From CAVRTM01 sp963724015 (GTDB lineage: Bacteria; Actinomycetota; Actinomycetes; Actinomycetales; Dermatophilaceae), in assembly GCA_963724015.1 (NCBI GenBank), contig CAVRTM010000018.1, forward strand, positions 85,406-149,405: DNA of 64,000 nt, written 5' to 3'. The translations under genes were made by a program, and so were the position numbers. Below, in pieces: positions 45,409-53,315 of this stretch. Every line of letters starts with the position of its first letter. The first letter of the stretch is position 1. Under the pieces are notes generated by a model. The model searched no databases, was not told the DNA's origin, and saw only the letters and a program-made list of their open reading frames with translations.

Positions 45409-46506
45409 TCAGCCCATCTCGGCAGCGGTGTAGTACTTCGCGTCGAGCAGGGTCTGCTTGACGTTCGCCTTGTCGATCGCCACGGGCTGCAGCAGCATCG
45501 TGGGGACGTTCTTGACACCGTTGTTGTACGACGTGGTGTCGTTGACCGTCACGGTCTTCTTCTCGGCGATCTGCTTGATCATGGCGACCGTCGTCTCGGC
45601 CAGCTTGCTCGTGTCCTTGAACACCGAGGAGTACTGCTCGCCGGCCAGGATGGACTTGACCGACTCGATCTCGGCGTCCTGCCCGGTGATCACCGGCAGC
45701 TTCTTGCCGCCGGTGCCGTAGCCGTTGCCCTTGAGGGCCGCGATGATGCCGCGGGAGAGGCCGTCGTACGGCGCGAGCACGCCCTGGACGTCCTGGTTGG
45801 AGTAGGACTTGGTGAGCAGGTTCTCCATGCGCTTCTTGGCGACACCGGCGTCCCAGCGCAGCGTGGCGACGGTCTTGAAGTCCGTCTCACCCGAGGGGAT
45901 CTTGATCTTCTTGGAGTCGATCAGCGGCTGCAGGACCTTCATCGCGCCGTTGAAGAAGAACGTGGCGTTGTTGTCGTCCGGGGAGCCGGCGAACAGCTCG
46001 ACGTTCCACGGTGCGGCCTTGCCGCTGGCCTCCAGGCCCTTGATGAGCGACTGCGCCTGCAGCTCGCCGACCTTGAGGTTGTCGAACGTCGTGTAGTAGT
46101 CGACGGCGTCGGTGCTGCGCAGCAGGCGGTCGTAGGCGATGACCGGGATGTTGGCCTCCTTCGCCTGCTTCAGCGCGCCGGCGAGGGCGGTGCCGTCGAT
46201 CGAGGCGACGACCAGCACCTGGTTCTTCTTGGTCACCATGTCGTTGACCTGGGTGACCTGGGTCGGGATGTCGTCGTTGGCGTACTGGAGGTTGACCTTG
46301 TAGCCGGCCGCCTCCAGCTGGGCCTTCATCGCGTCGCCGTCCTTGATCCAGCGCTGCGAGGTCTTGGTCGGCATCGCGACGCCGATGGTGCCCTTGGTGC
46401 CGCCGGCGATGCTGTCCTTGCCGGCGTCCGCGGTCGACGCGCGACCACAGTTGCTCATCGTCAGCGCGAGCGCGCCGGTCGCCACGAGGGCGAAGATCTT
46501 ACGCAC
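45409..46506 (-). CDS. Multiple-sugar/arabinose-binding lipoprotein (ChvE-like)
   Basis: 365 residues. A signal peptide with a lipobox-like MSNC (KIFALVATGALALTMSNC) and a mature periplasmic-binding-protein type I fold: TIGVAMPTKTSQRWIKDG, VLVVASIDGTALAGAL, IPVIAYDRLL. These match the ChvE/GguAB class of sugar binding proteins. GTG 46506 follows GGAGAAATACT with good spacing; the longer upstream extension is rejected. It comes after araA by 238 bp and probably has its own promoter. Expected to bind L-arabinose or related pentoses. Confidence 0.87.
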   Translation of the reverse strand: MRKIFALVATGALALTMSNCGRASTADAGKDSIAGGTKGTIGVAMPTKTSQRWIKDGDAMKAQLEAAGYKVNLQYANDDIPTQVTQVNDMVTKKNQVLVVASIDGTALAGALKQAKEANIPVIAYDRLLRSTDAVDYYTTFDNLKVGELQAQSLIKGLEASGKAAPWNVELFAGSPDDNNATFFFNGAMKVLQPLIDSKKIKIPSGETDFKTVATLRWDAGVAKKRMENLLTKSYSNQDVQGVLAPYDGLSRGIIAALKGNGYGTGGKKLPVITGQDAEIESVKSILAGEQYSSVFKDTSKLAETTVAMIKQIAEKKTVTVNDTTSYNNGVKNVPTMLLQPVAIDKANVKQTLLDAKYYTAAEMG

Positions 46507-46744
46507 AGTATTTCTCCGTTCGAAGGTGCTGGAAAAGGTTCTGGTGTGTGCTCGTCGTGCCCCCACCGCGCGCTGCGCGGACGATCTGGTCCGCATGGAC
46601 GCAGGTACTCCGATCGTGGCCCCATGCAAGTGGATTCGGTGCGGCGCGGACAAGGGTGAACGTGTCACAAGGTGGTCAAGAACCCTGGCTGAGGTGTCGG
46701 CTTCCTGGGATGTTGCCTCCTTTGTCAGGGTCTGCGGCCCCTGT

Positions 46745-48253
46745 TCAGAAGCCTTGCGCGAGTCGGTAGTACGCCTGGTTCCAGCGCAGCTCCTGGGTGA
46801 AGCGGCGCGTCGTGGTGCCGGCGTCGATGAGGGCGAGCTCGGTGCCCGACATCTCCGCCAGGTCCCACAGGTGCTCGGAGGTCAGCGCGGTGGACAGCAC
46901 CGTGTGGTGCGGGCCGCCGGCCGTGAGCCATGCCTCGGTCGACGTGCGCAGGTCCGGTGCCGGCCGCCACACGGCCCGCGCGACCGGCAGCTGGGGAAGG
47001 GGGGCGTCGGGGGCGACGACCTCGACCTCGTTGGCCACGAACCGGAACCGGTCACCCAGGTCCGACGTGCCGAGGATGACCGCGGCGCCGGGGGCCGCGT
47101 CGAACACGAGCCGGACCGGGTCCTCGCGGCCGCCGATGCCCAGCGGGTGGATCTCCAGCGTGGGGCGTCCGGCGGCGATCGTCGGGCAGACCTCGAGCAT
47201 GTGCGCGCCGAGGATCTTCTCCTCGCCGGGCGTCAGGTGGTAGGTGTAGTCCTCCATGAACGACGTGCCGCCGGGCAGCCCCTGAGCCATGACCTTCAGC
47301 GTCCGCAGCATGACCGAGGTCTTCCAGTCACCCTCACCGCCGAAGCCGTAACCGTCTGCCATCAGACGCTGTACGGCGAGACCGGGCAGCTGGCGCAGGC
47401 CTCCGAGGTCCTCGAAGTTGGTGGTGAAGGCGGTGAAGCCGCCTTCCTCGAGGAACGACCGCAGGCCGAGCTCGATGCGCGCGCCGTAGCGCAGCGACTC
47501 GTGCCGCTCACCGCCGGCGCGCAGCTCGGCCGCGACGTCGTACTCGTCCTCGTACTGCTTGACCAGGGTGTCGACGTCGCTGTCCAGCGCCGCGTCGACG
47601 CTGGCCACCAGGTCGTTGACGCCGTAGGCGTTGACCGAGACGCCGAACTTCAGCTCCGCCTCGACCTTGTCGCCCTCGGTGACGGCCACGCCGCGCATGT
47701 TGTCGCCGAAGCGGGCCAGCCGCATCGTGCGCATCGCACAGCTCGCGGTGGCGGCGCGCACCCACGTGCCGATGCGGTCCACCACGGCAGGGTCGCTGAC
47801 GTGACCGGCGACGGTCTTGCGGGACAGGCCGATCCGCGTCTGGATGTAGCCGAACTCGCGGTCGCCGTGGGCGGCCTGGTTGAGGTTCATGAAGTCCATG
47901 TCGATCTCGCCCCAGGGCAGCTCGACGTTGGCCTGCGTGTGCAGGTGCAGCATGGGCTTGCGCAGCGCGTCGAGCCCGCTGATCCACATCTTCGCGGGCG
48001 AGAACGTGTGCATCCACGCCACGACGCCCACGCAGCGGTCGTCGGCGTTGGCCTCGAGGGCGATCCGGCGGATGGCGTCGGTCTCGGTCAGCACCGGCTT
48101 CCACACCACGGTGGCAGGGATGGCGTCGGTGCCGTCGAGCGTCGCGGCGATGGACTGCGAGTGGGCGACGACCTGGCGGACGACGTCCTCGCCGTACAGG
48201 CCCTGGCTGCCGGTGAGGAACCACACCTCGGCGGGTGCGGACGGGGTGGTCAT
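46745..48253 (-). CDS. araA: L-arabinose isomerase
   Basis: Converts L-arabinose to L-ribulose. 502 residues, standard length. Conserved segments: EVWFLTGSQGLYGEDVV, HTFSPAKMWISGLDAL, the metal ligands in YGFGGEGDWKTSVMLR (Glu) and SFMEDYTYHL (Glu), and the later His residues (GAHMLEVCPT, LEIHPLGIGG). Last of the three ara enzyme genes, 19 bp after araD. ATG 48253 has GGAGCAACC just upstream. Confidence 0.96.
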   Translation of the reverse strand: MTTPSAPAEVWFLTGSQGLYGEDVVRQVVAHSQSIAATLDGTDAIPATVVWKPVLTETDAIRRIALEANADDRCVGVVAWMHTFSPAKMWISGLDALRKPMLHLHTQANVELPWGEIDMDFMNLNQAAHGDREFGYIQTRIGLSRKTVAGHVSDPAVVDRIGTWVRAATASCAMRTMRLARFGDNMRGVAVTEGDKVEAELKFGVSVNAYGVNDLVASVDAALDSDVDTLVKQYEDEYDVAAELRAGGERHESLRYGARIELGLRSFLEEGGFTAFTTNFEDLGGLRQLPGLAVQRLMADGYGFGGEGDWKTSVMLRTLKVMAQGLPGGTSFMEDYTYHLTPGEEKILGAHMLEVCPTIAAGRPTLEIHPLGIGGREDPVRLVFDAAPGAAVILGTSDLGDRFRFVANEVEVVAPDAPLPQLPVARAVWRPAPDLRTSTEAWLTAGGPHHTVLSTALTSEHLWDLAEMSGTELALIDAGTTTRRFTQELRWNQAYYRLAQGF

Positions 48254-48272
48254 GGGTTGCTCCTTCGGGGGC

Positions 48273-48947
48273 TCACTGGCCGTAGACGTTCTGGTAGCGG
48301 TGGTACAGGCTGTCGATGTCGTTCTGGGTCAGGCGTTCTGGCGATCCGAGCTGGCGGGCGATGTGCACCGTTCGCGCCACGTCCTCGAGCATCACCGCGG
48401 ACTTGACCGCCGAGCGGGCGTCCTTGCCGATGGTGAACGGGCCGTGGCCGGCCATGAGGACGCCCTTGCTGCGGCTGCCCTTCAGCGTGTCGACGATGCC
48501 CCGGCCGATGGAGTCGTCGCCGATCAGCGCGAAGGGCCCGACCGGCACCTCGCCGCCGAACTCGTCGGCGATCATGGTGAGGACGCAGGGGATCGGCTCG
48601 GCGCGCGCGGCCCAGGCCGTCGCGTAGGTGGAGTGGGTGTGCACCACCCCGCCGACCTCGGGCAGGTGCCGGTAGACGTAGGCGTGGGCCGCGGTGTCCG
48701 AGGACGGGCTGTGCTCGCCGTCGACGAGCTCGCCGTGCAGGTCGGTCACGACCATCGACTCGGGCGTCAGCGCGTCGTAGGAGACCCCGGAGGGCTTGAT
48801 GACCATGAGGTCGCGCCCGGGCACCCGGGCCGAGACGTTGCCCGCGGTCCAGATGACCAGCTCGTAGCGGGTCAGCTCCCGGTGCAGGTGGGCGACCTCG
48901 GCGCGCAGGGAGGTGATCGTCTCGCGGACGTCGGCGGTGGCGGTCAT
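48273..48947 (-). CDS. araD: L-ribulose-5-phosphate 4-epimerase
   Basis: Converts L-ribulose-5-phosphate to D-xylulose-5-phosphate, which enters the pentose phosphate pathway. 224 residues of the class II aldolase/epimerase fold. Zn ligands and motifs: TAGNVSARVPG, VIKPSGVSYD, GVVHTHSTYATAWA (two His) and LMAGHGPFTIG. The ATG overlaps the araB stop (ATGA). It stays in one clean frame from its start to its end. Confidence 0.95.
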   Translation of the reverse strand: MTATADVRETITSLRAEVAHLHRELTRYELVIWTAGNVSARVPGRDLMVIKPSGVSYDALTPESMVVTDLHGELVDGEHSPSSDTAAHAYVYRHLPEVGGVVHTHSTYATAWAARAEPIPCVLTMIADEFGGEVPVGPFALIGDDSIGRGIVDTLKGSRSKGVLMAGHGPFTIGKDARSAVKSAVMLEDVARTVHIARQLGSPERLTQNDIDSLYHRYQNVYGQ

Positions 48948-50651
48948 GCCGACACCTCGGCGGCCGCGGCACCGGTCCGGCTCGTGGCTGCGCGCCGCAG
49001 CGCGCGGAGCCGGTGCATCACCTCGTTGGCGCCGCGGCCGAAGTAGTCGTGCAGCAGGGTGTACTCGGCGAACAGCGCGTCGTACGCCTCGACGTTGGCG
49101 GGGATCGGCTGGTAGACGCCGCGGCGGGAGCGGCCCATCACCTCGGCGGCGGCGTGCACGTCGGCGTACGCGCCGGCGGCGACCGCGGCGTGGATCGCCG
49201 AGCCGAGCGCGGGGCCCTGGTCGGAGACGATCGTGGACAGCGGCAGGTTGGTGACGTCGGCGTAGATCTGCATCAGCAGCGGGTTCTTCAGCAGGCCACC
49301 GGCGACGACGAGCTCGGTGACCGGCACGCCGGCGTCCACGAACGCCGCGATGATGGTGCGCGTGCCGAACGCCGTGGCCTCCAGCAGCGCCCGGTAGGTG
49401 TCCTCGGCGCGGGTGGCCAGGGTCTGCCCGACGACCAGGCCGGACAGCTCGTGGTCGACCAGGACCGACCGGTTGCCGCTGTGCCAGTCGAGGGCCACCA
49501 GCCCGTGCTCGCCGATGGCCTGCTGGGCGGCGAGGTCGGTCAGGTGCTCGTGGATGTCGAGGCCACGCTCGGCCGCCGCCGCGTGGTACTCCGGCGGGAC
49601 GCCGTGCTTGACGAACCAGCCGAAGATGTCGCCGACCCCGCTCTGCCCCGCCTCGTAGCCCCACAGGCCCGAGACGATGCCGCCGTCGACGACGCCGCAC
49701 ATCCCCGGCACCTCGTGCAGCCCCGTGCTGTTCATGACGTGGCATGTGGACGTGCCCATGATCGCGACCATCTGCCCCGGCTCCACGGCGCGCGCGGCCG
49801 GGGCGGTGACGTGCGCGTCGACGTTGCCGACGGCCACGGCGATGCCCTCGGGCAGCCCGGTCCACCCGGCGGCCTCGCGCGCTGAGCCGCCCGGCGCACT
49901 CGCCGAGCTGGCCGATGCGGTGCTCGACCTTGTCCGCGACGAACCCGCGGAAGCCGGGGTTGAGGGCGGCGAGGAAGTCCTCGGAGGGGTAGTGCCCGTC
50001 CTGGTAGATCCCCTTGTAGCCGGCGGTGCACGCGTTGCGGACGTAGTCGCCGGTCAGCTGCCAGACGATCCAGTCGGCGCCCTCGACCCAGTGCTCCATC
50101 GCGGCGTAGACCTCGGGGGCCTCCTCCAGGATCTCCAGCCCCTTGGCGAACTCCCACTCGGAGGAGATCAGCCCGCCGTACCGGGGGAGCCAGGCCTCCT
50201 TGCGCTCGGCGGCGAGGGCATTGATCCGGTCCGCCTGCGGCTGGGCGGCGTGGTGCCGCCAGAGCTTGACGTAGGCGTGCGGGTTGCCGGCGAGGTCGTC
50301 CAGCTCGTTCAGCGGGGTGCCGTCGGCGGTGGTCGGCACCATCGTGCACGCGGTGAAGTCGGTGCCGATGCCGATGACGTCGGCGGCGTCGATGCCGGCC
50401 CGGCGCAGGGCCTCCGGCACGGCCTCCCGCAGGACCTTGACGTAGTCCGCGGGCACCTGCAGCGCGAAGTCGGGCGGCAGGACGGTCCCGTCGGGCAGGG
50501 TGCGGTCGAGGACCGCGTGGGGGTACTCCGTGACGGCGCTCGCCAGCTCGGCGCCGTCACGCACGCGGACGACGACGGCCCGGCCGGAGAGCGTGCCGAA
50601 GTCGACGCCGACCACGAAGGAGTCGGCGGGGGGAGCAGAGGGGGTCGTCAA
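48944..50651 (-). CDS. araB: L-ribulokinase; one frameshift
   Basis: Phosphorylates L-ribulose with ATP. About 568 residues of the FGGY carbohydrate kinase family. N-terminal VVGVDFGTLSGRAVVVRVRD, then IGIGTDFTACTMVP, and in the C-terminal half MVAIMGTSTCHVMNS and VVAGGLLKNPLLMQI. One extra G (plus strand) at about 49877 splits it; removing it gives GRLSAEAAGWTGLPEG. The start is TTG 50651, with GGAAGG about 8 bp upstream, a rare start codon. First gene of araBDA. Twin LacI-type operators lie 39-75 bp upstream. Confidence 0.92.
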
Positions 50652-50689
50652 CGGGAGGACCTTCCGGTGGCGGCGGGACGCCCAGCGTG

Positions 50690-50703
50690 TGTGAGCGCTA
50701 ACA
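50690..50703. promoter_or_regulatory. LacI-type operator, copy 1 (araB-proximal)
   Basis: TGTGAGCGCTAACA is an imperfect 14-bp palindrome with the AGCGCT core typical of LacI/GalR operators. It is identical to the copy at 50713-50726, 23 bp away (about two helical turns). It lies 39 bp from the araB start. Confidence 0.85.
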
Positions 50704-50712
50704 ATGCCTGAG

Positions 50713-50726
50713 TGTGAGCGCTAACA
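50713..50726. promoter_or_regulatory. LacI-type operator, copy 2
   Basis: An exact copy of TGTGAGCGCTAACA on the same strand. The pair probably lets two repressor dimers bind cooperatively on the araBDA promoter. Confidence 0.85.
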
Positions 50727-50793
50727 ACGCCCTGGGTCAAGGGTTTCGACGAAATTGACACCGGCCGCGTCGTACCCGCCCGCCCCCTCGCGC

Positions 50794-50862
50794 ACCGGAC
50801 GCACCGCGCTGCCCGAATTCGGACAGGAAGTGTCCGAATTCGGGCAGCGGCGTGCGTCCGGT
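50794..50862. repeat. 69-bp long-hairpin element, copy 2
   Basis: Inverted repeat with 32-nt arms around GGAAG; 30 of 32 positions pair. It shares the outer ACCGGACGCAC and inner CCCGAATTCGGACA with the element at 9705-9775. The middle arm segment differs (GCTG here, GAGGT there), yet each pairs with its own opposite arm. It sits after the lacI-type gene and before the ara operators. Confidence 0.85.
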
Positions 50863-50895
50863 CAGGGATGTACGGCGGTCAGGGATGTGCGGCGG

Positions 50896-51909
50896 TCAGT
50901 GCGCCGGTCGGTGCGTGGGAGGGGCGGTGGAGGACCGCACCACCAGGGTCGGCTCGACCAGCGGCACCGAGGCCTCCCGCTCGCCGGCGAGCACGCGGAG
51001 GATCAGCCCGATCGCCCGCGTGCCGAGCTCGACGAAGTCCTGGCGCACCGTGGTGAGGGGAGGGGTGAAGTACGCCGCCTCGGGCAGGTCGTCGAAACCG
51101 ACGATGCTGACGTCCTCGGGAACGCGCCGCCCGGACTCCGTCAGCGCACGCAGCACGCCGAGGGCCATCTGGTCGTTGGCCACGAACACCGCGGTGGTGT
51201 CATCGCCCCATCGGGCCGAGCGGGCGATCTCGTAGCCGCTGCGCGAGGTCCAGTCGCCCTCGCCCAGCAGCTCGGGCACCGGGCGGCCCATGTCCTGCAG
51301 GGTGGAGCGCCAGCCCTCGCGCCGGGCCTGCGCCTCCAGCCACTCCTCGGGGCCGGCCAGGTGGGCGACCGTCTCGTGGCCCAGGTCGAGCAGGTGCCGG
51401 GTGGCCAGGCGGGCGCCCTCCACCTGGTCCACCCCGGCGGTCAGGGGCAGGGCGGACAGGTCGCCCTCCACCACCACGACGGGGATGTCGATGTGCAGCG
51501 ACTGGGTGAGCGGCAGGACCGCCCGGTGGGCCACGATCACCACGAGCGCCTCCACCGCCTGCCCGAGCACCTGCTCCACCGCCGCGGCCAGCGAGTCGTG
51601 GCTGATCTCCGCCAGGGCCACGAGCGTGAGGTTGTACCCCGCGGCGCGCGAGGCCGCCTCGATGCCGAGCATCGTGCTGGCGGGCCCGAAGTGGCTCATG
51701 TCCGCCGTGATCACCCCGATGGAGCCGGAGCGGTTGGTGGCCAGGGTCCGGGCGGCCGTGTTGCGCCGGTAGCCGAGCAGGGTGATCGCCTCCAGCACGC
51801 GCTGGCGGGTCTCGGGCCGGATGTTCGGGAAGTCGTTCAGGACGCGTGACACGGTCTGGTGGGAGACGCCGGCGACCCGCGCGACGTCAGCCATGCTGGG
51901 CGGCCGCAC
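50896..51909 (-). CDS. LacI-family repressor, probable regulator of the ara genes
   Basis: 337 residues. The N-terminal LacI helix-turn-helix (MADVARVAGVSHQTVSRVLN) precedes a type I periplasmic-binding fold sensor (GSIGVITADMSHFGPAST, ANDQMALGVLRAL, IVGFDDLPEAAYFTPPLTT). It lies just upstream of araB in the same direction, with the hairpin element and twin operators between. By place it represses araBDA and perhaps itself. GTG 51909 gives MRPPSMADVARV; ATG 51894 is an alternative start. Confidence 0.9.
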   Translation of the reverse strand: MRPPSMADVARVAGVSHQTVSRVLNDFPNIRPETRQRVLEAITLLGYRRNTAARTLATNRSGSIGVITADMSHFGPASTMLGIEAASRAAGYNLTLVALAEISHDSLAAAVEQVLGQAVEALVVIVAHRAVLPLTQSLHIDIPVVVVEGDLSALPLTAGVDQVEGARLATRHLLDLGHETVAHLAGPEEWLEAQARREGWRSTLQDMGRPVPELLGEGDWTSRSGYEIARSARWGDDTTAVFVANDQMALGVLRALTESGRRVPEDVSIVGFDDLPEAAYFTPPLTTVRQDFVELGTRAIGLILRVLAGEREASVPLVEPTLVVRSSTAPPTHRPAH

Positions 51910-52058
51910 GCCGGGCCCCGCGCCGCCGACGGCTCGGCGCGCGGCGTCTCGGGCGTCTCGGGCGCACGATCATCGCCATCCGGGTGCCGCATGCGCGCAT
52001 CGTACGGTGCCTGGATGTCGCTGAGGTGCCGGCGGCGTTCCCGCCGCCGGCGCGGACG

Positions 52059-53315
52059 TCAAGCGCTCTGCCGCTCCGCCGTGGCCGGTCGCCGTACGAC
52101 GTCCTCCAGCGCCGGTGCCGCCGCGGCGCCGGTCGCGATGACATCGGATGGGTTGCCGCCGTTGAAGATCCACCGCCTCATCGCGACGAAGCGCACCACC
52201 GTGGCGGCGACGTTGGCGACCGCGATCGCGGCGGTCTGCAGCGCGGCGCCCGGGCTCGCGGTGACGCTGCCGACGAGCAGCAGCGCCAGGCTGCTCGTGG
52301 CCCACGTGAGCCCGAACACGGTGAGCGCCTGCAGGTGCTGGCGGCCGAGGCCGTCCCGCCCGCGGACACCGAACGTCCAGCGTCGGTTGGCGGCCGTGTT
52401 GGCCACGGAGGCCACGAGCAGCGCGAGCAGGTTCGCGGTCTGCGCGGAGGGCAGGGCCGCCGCGAGCCAGGCGAACAGGGCCAGGTGCAGGGCGGTGCTG
52501 GCCAGCCCGACCGAGGCGAACCGCGACACCTGGCCGAGCACCCCCGCCTCGGCGGGGTGCCGGCCGATCCGCTCGCGCACGGCCGCGAGCGGCAGCCGTC
52601 CGGCGGTGAGGGTGCGCCGCAGCCGCACGATGCCGTGCAGGTCGTCGATCGCGGTGCGCAGCACGTCCACCCGGCTGTCCGGGTCGTCGTACCAGTCCAC
52701 CGGCACCTCGTGGATCCGCAGGCCGCAGCGCTCGGCGAGCACCAGCAGCTCGGTGTCGAAGAACCACACCGGGTCCTGCACCATCGGCAGCAGCTCGGCC
52801 GCCACGTCCGCCCGGATGGCCTTGAAGCCGCACTGGGCGTCGGTGAAGCGTGCGCCGAGGCTGCGCCGCAGCAGGACGTTGTACGCCCGGCTGATCACCT
52901 CACGCCGCGGGCCGCGGACGACCCGGGAGCCGTGCGCCAGGCGGCTGCCGATCGCCAGGTCGGAGTGGCCCGACATGAGCGGCGCCACCAGGGGCCACAG
53001 GGCGTCGAGGTCGGTCGAGAGGTCGACGTCCATGTAGGCGAGGATCGGCGCGTCCGAGCCGGACCACACGGCCTTGAGGGCGCGGCCGCGGCCCTTCTGG
53101 TCGAGGTGGACGGCGCGTACCTCCGGCAGCTGCTCGGCCAGGTGCGTGGCCACCGTCCAGGTGCTGTCGGCGCTGGCGTTGTCCGCCACCGTGATGCGGA
53201 AGGGGTAGGGAAACGTCAGCCGCAGGTGGTCGCGCAGCCGCTCGACGCAGGCGCCCAGCGCCGCCTGCTCGTTGTGGACGGGGATGACCACGTCGAGGAC
53301 GGGCGGCGTGGTCAT
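52059..53315 (-). CDS. Bifunctional GT2 glycosyltransferase fused to GtrA-like flippase domain
   Basis: 418 residues. An N-terminal family 2 glycosyltransferase (VVIPVHNEQAALGACVERL, AYMDVDLSTDLDAL with the DxD-type motif, FTDAQCGFKAIRADVA) makes a polyprenyl-phosphate sugar. The C-terminal part is a GtrA domain of four helices (FASVGLASTALHLALFAWLA, then NTAANRRWTFGV). Starts inside the stop of the GT39 gene (ATGA). Resembles the YkcC type in Bacillus and actinobacterial envelope modules. The lipid-linked sugar would serve the partner transferase. Confidence 0.88.
   Translation of the reverse strand: MTTPPVLDVVIPVHNEQAALGACVERLRDHLRLTFPYPFRITVADNASADSTWTVATHLAEQLPEVRAVHLDQKGRGRALKAVWSGSDAPILAYMDVDLSTDLDALWPLVAPLMSGHSDLAIGSRLAHGSRVVRGPRREVISRAYNVLLRRSLGARFTDAQCGFKAIRADVAAELLPMVQDPVWFFDTELLVLAERCGLRIHEVPVDWYDDPDSRVDVLRTAIDDLHGIVRLRRTLTAGRLPLAAVRERIGRHPAEAGVLGQVSRFASVGLASTALHLALFAWLAAALPSAQTANLLALLVASVANTAANRRWTFGVRGRDGLGRQHLQALTVFGLTWATSSLALLLVGSVTASPGAALQTAAIAVANVAATVVRFVAMRRWIFNGGNPSDVIATGAAAAPALEDVVRRPATAERQSA

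Noticed and set aside
48273..50651. A single 792-codon frame joining araB and araD
   Set aside because: It is caused by the extra base at about 49877. The two enzymes are normal separate genes with an ATGA overlap.
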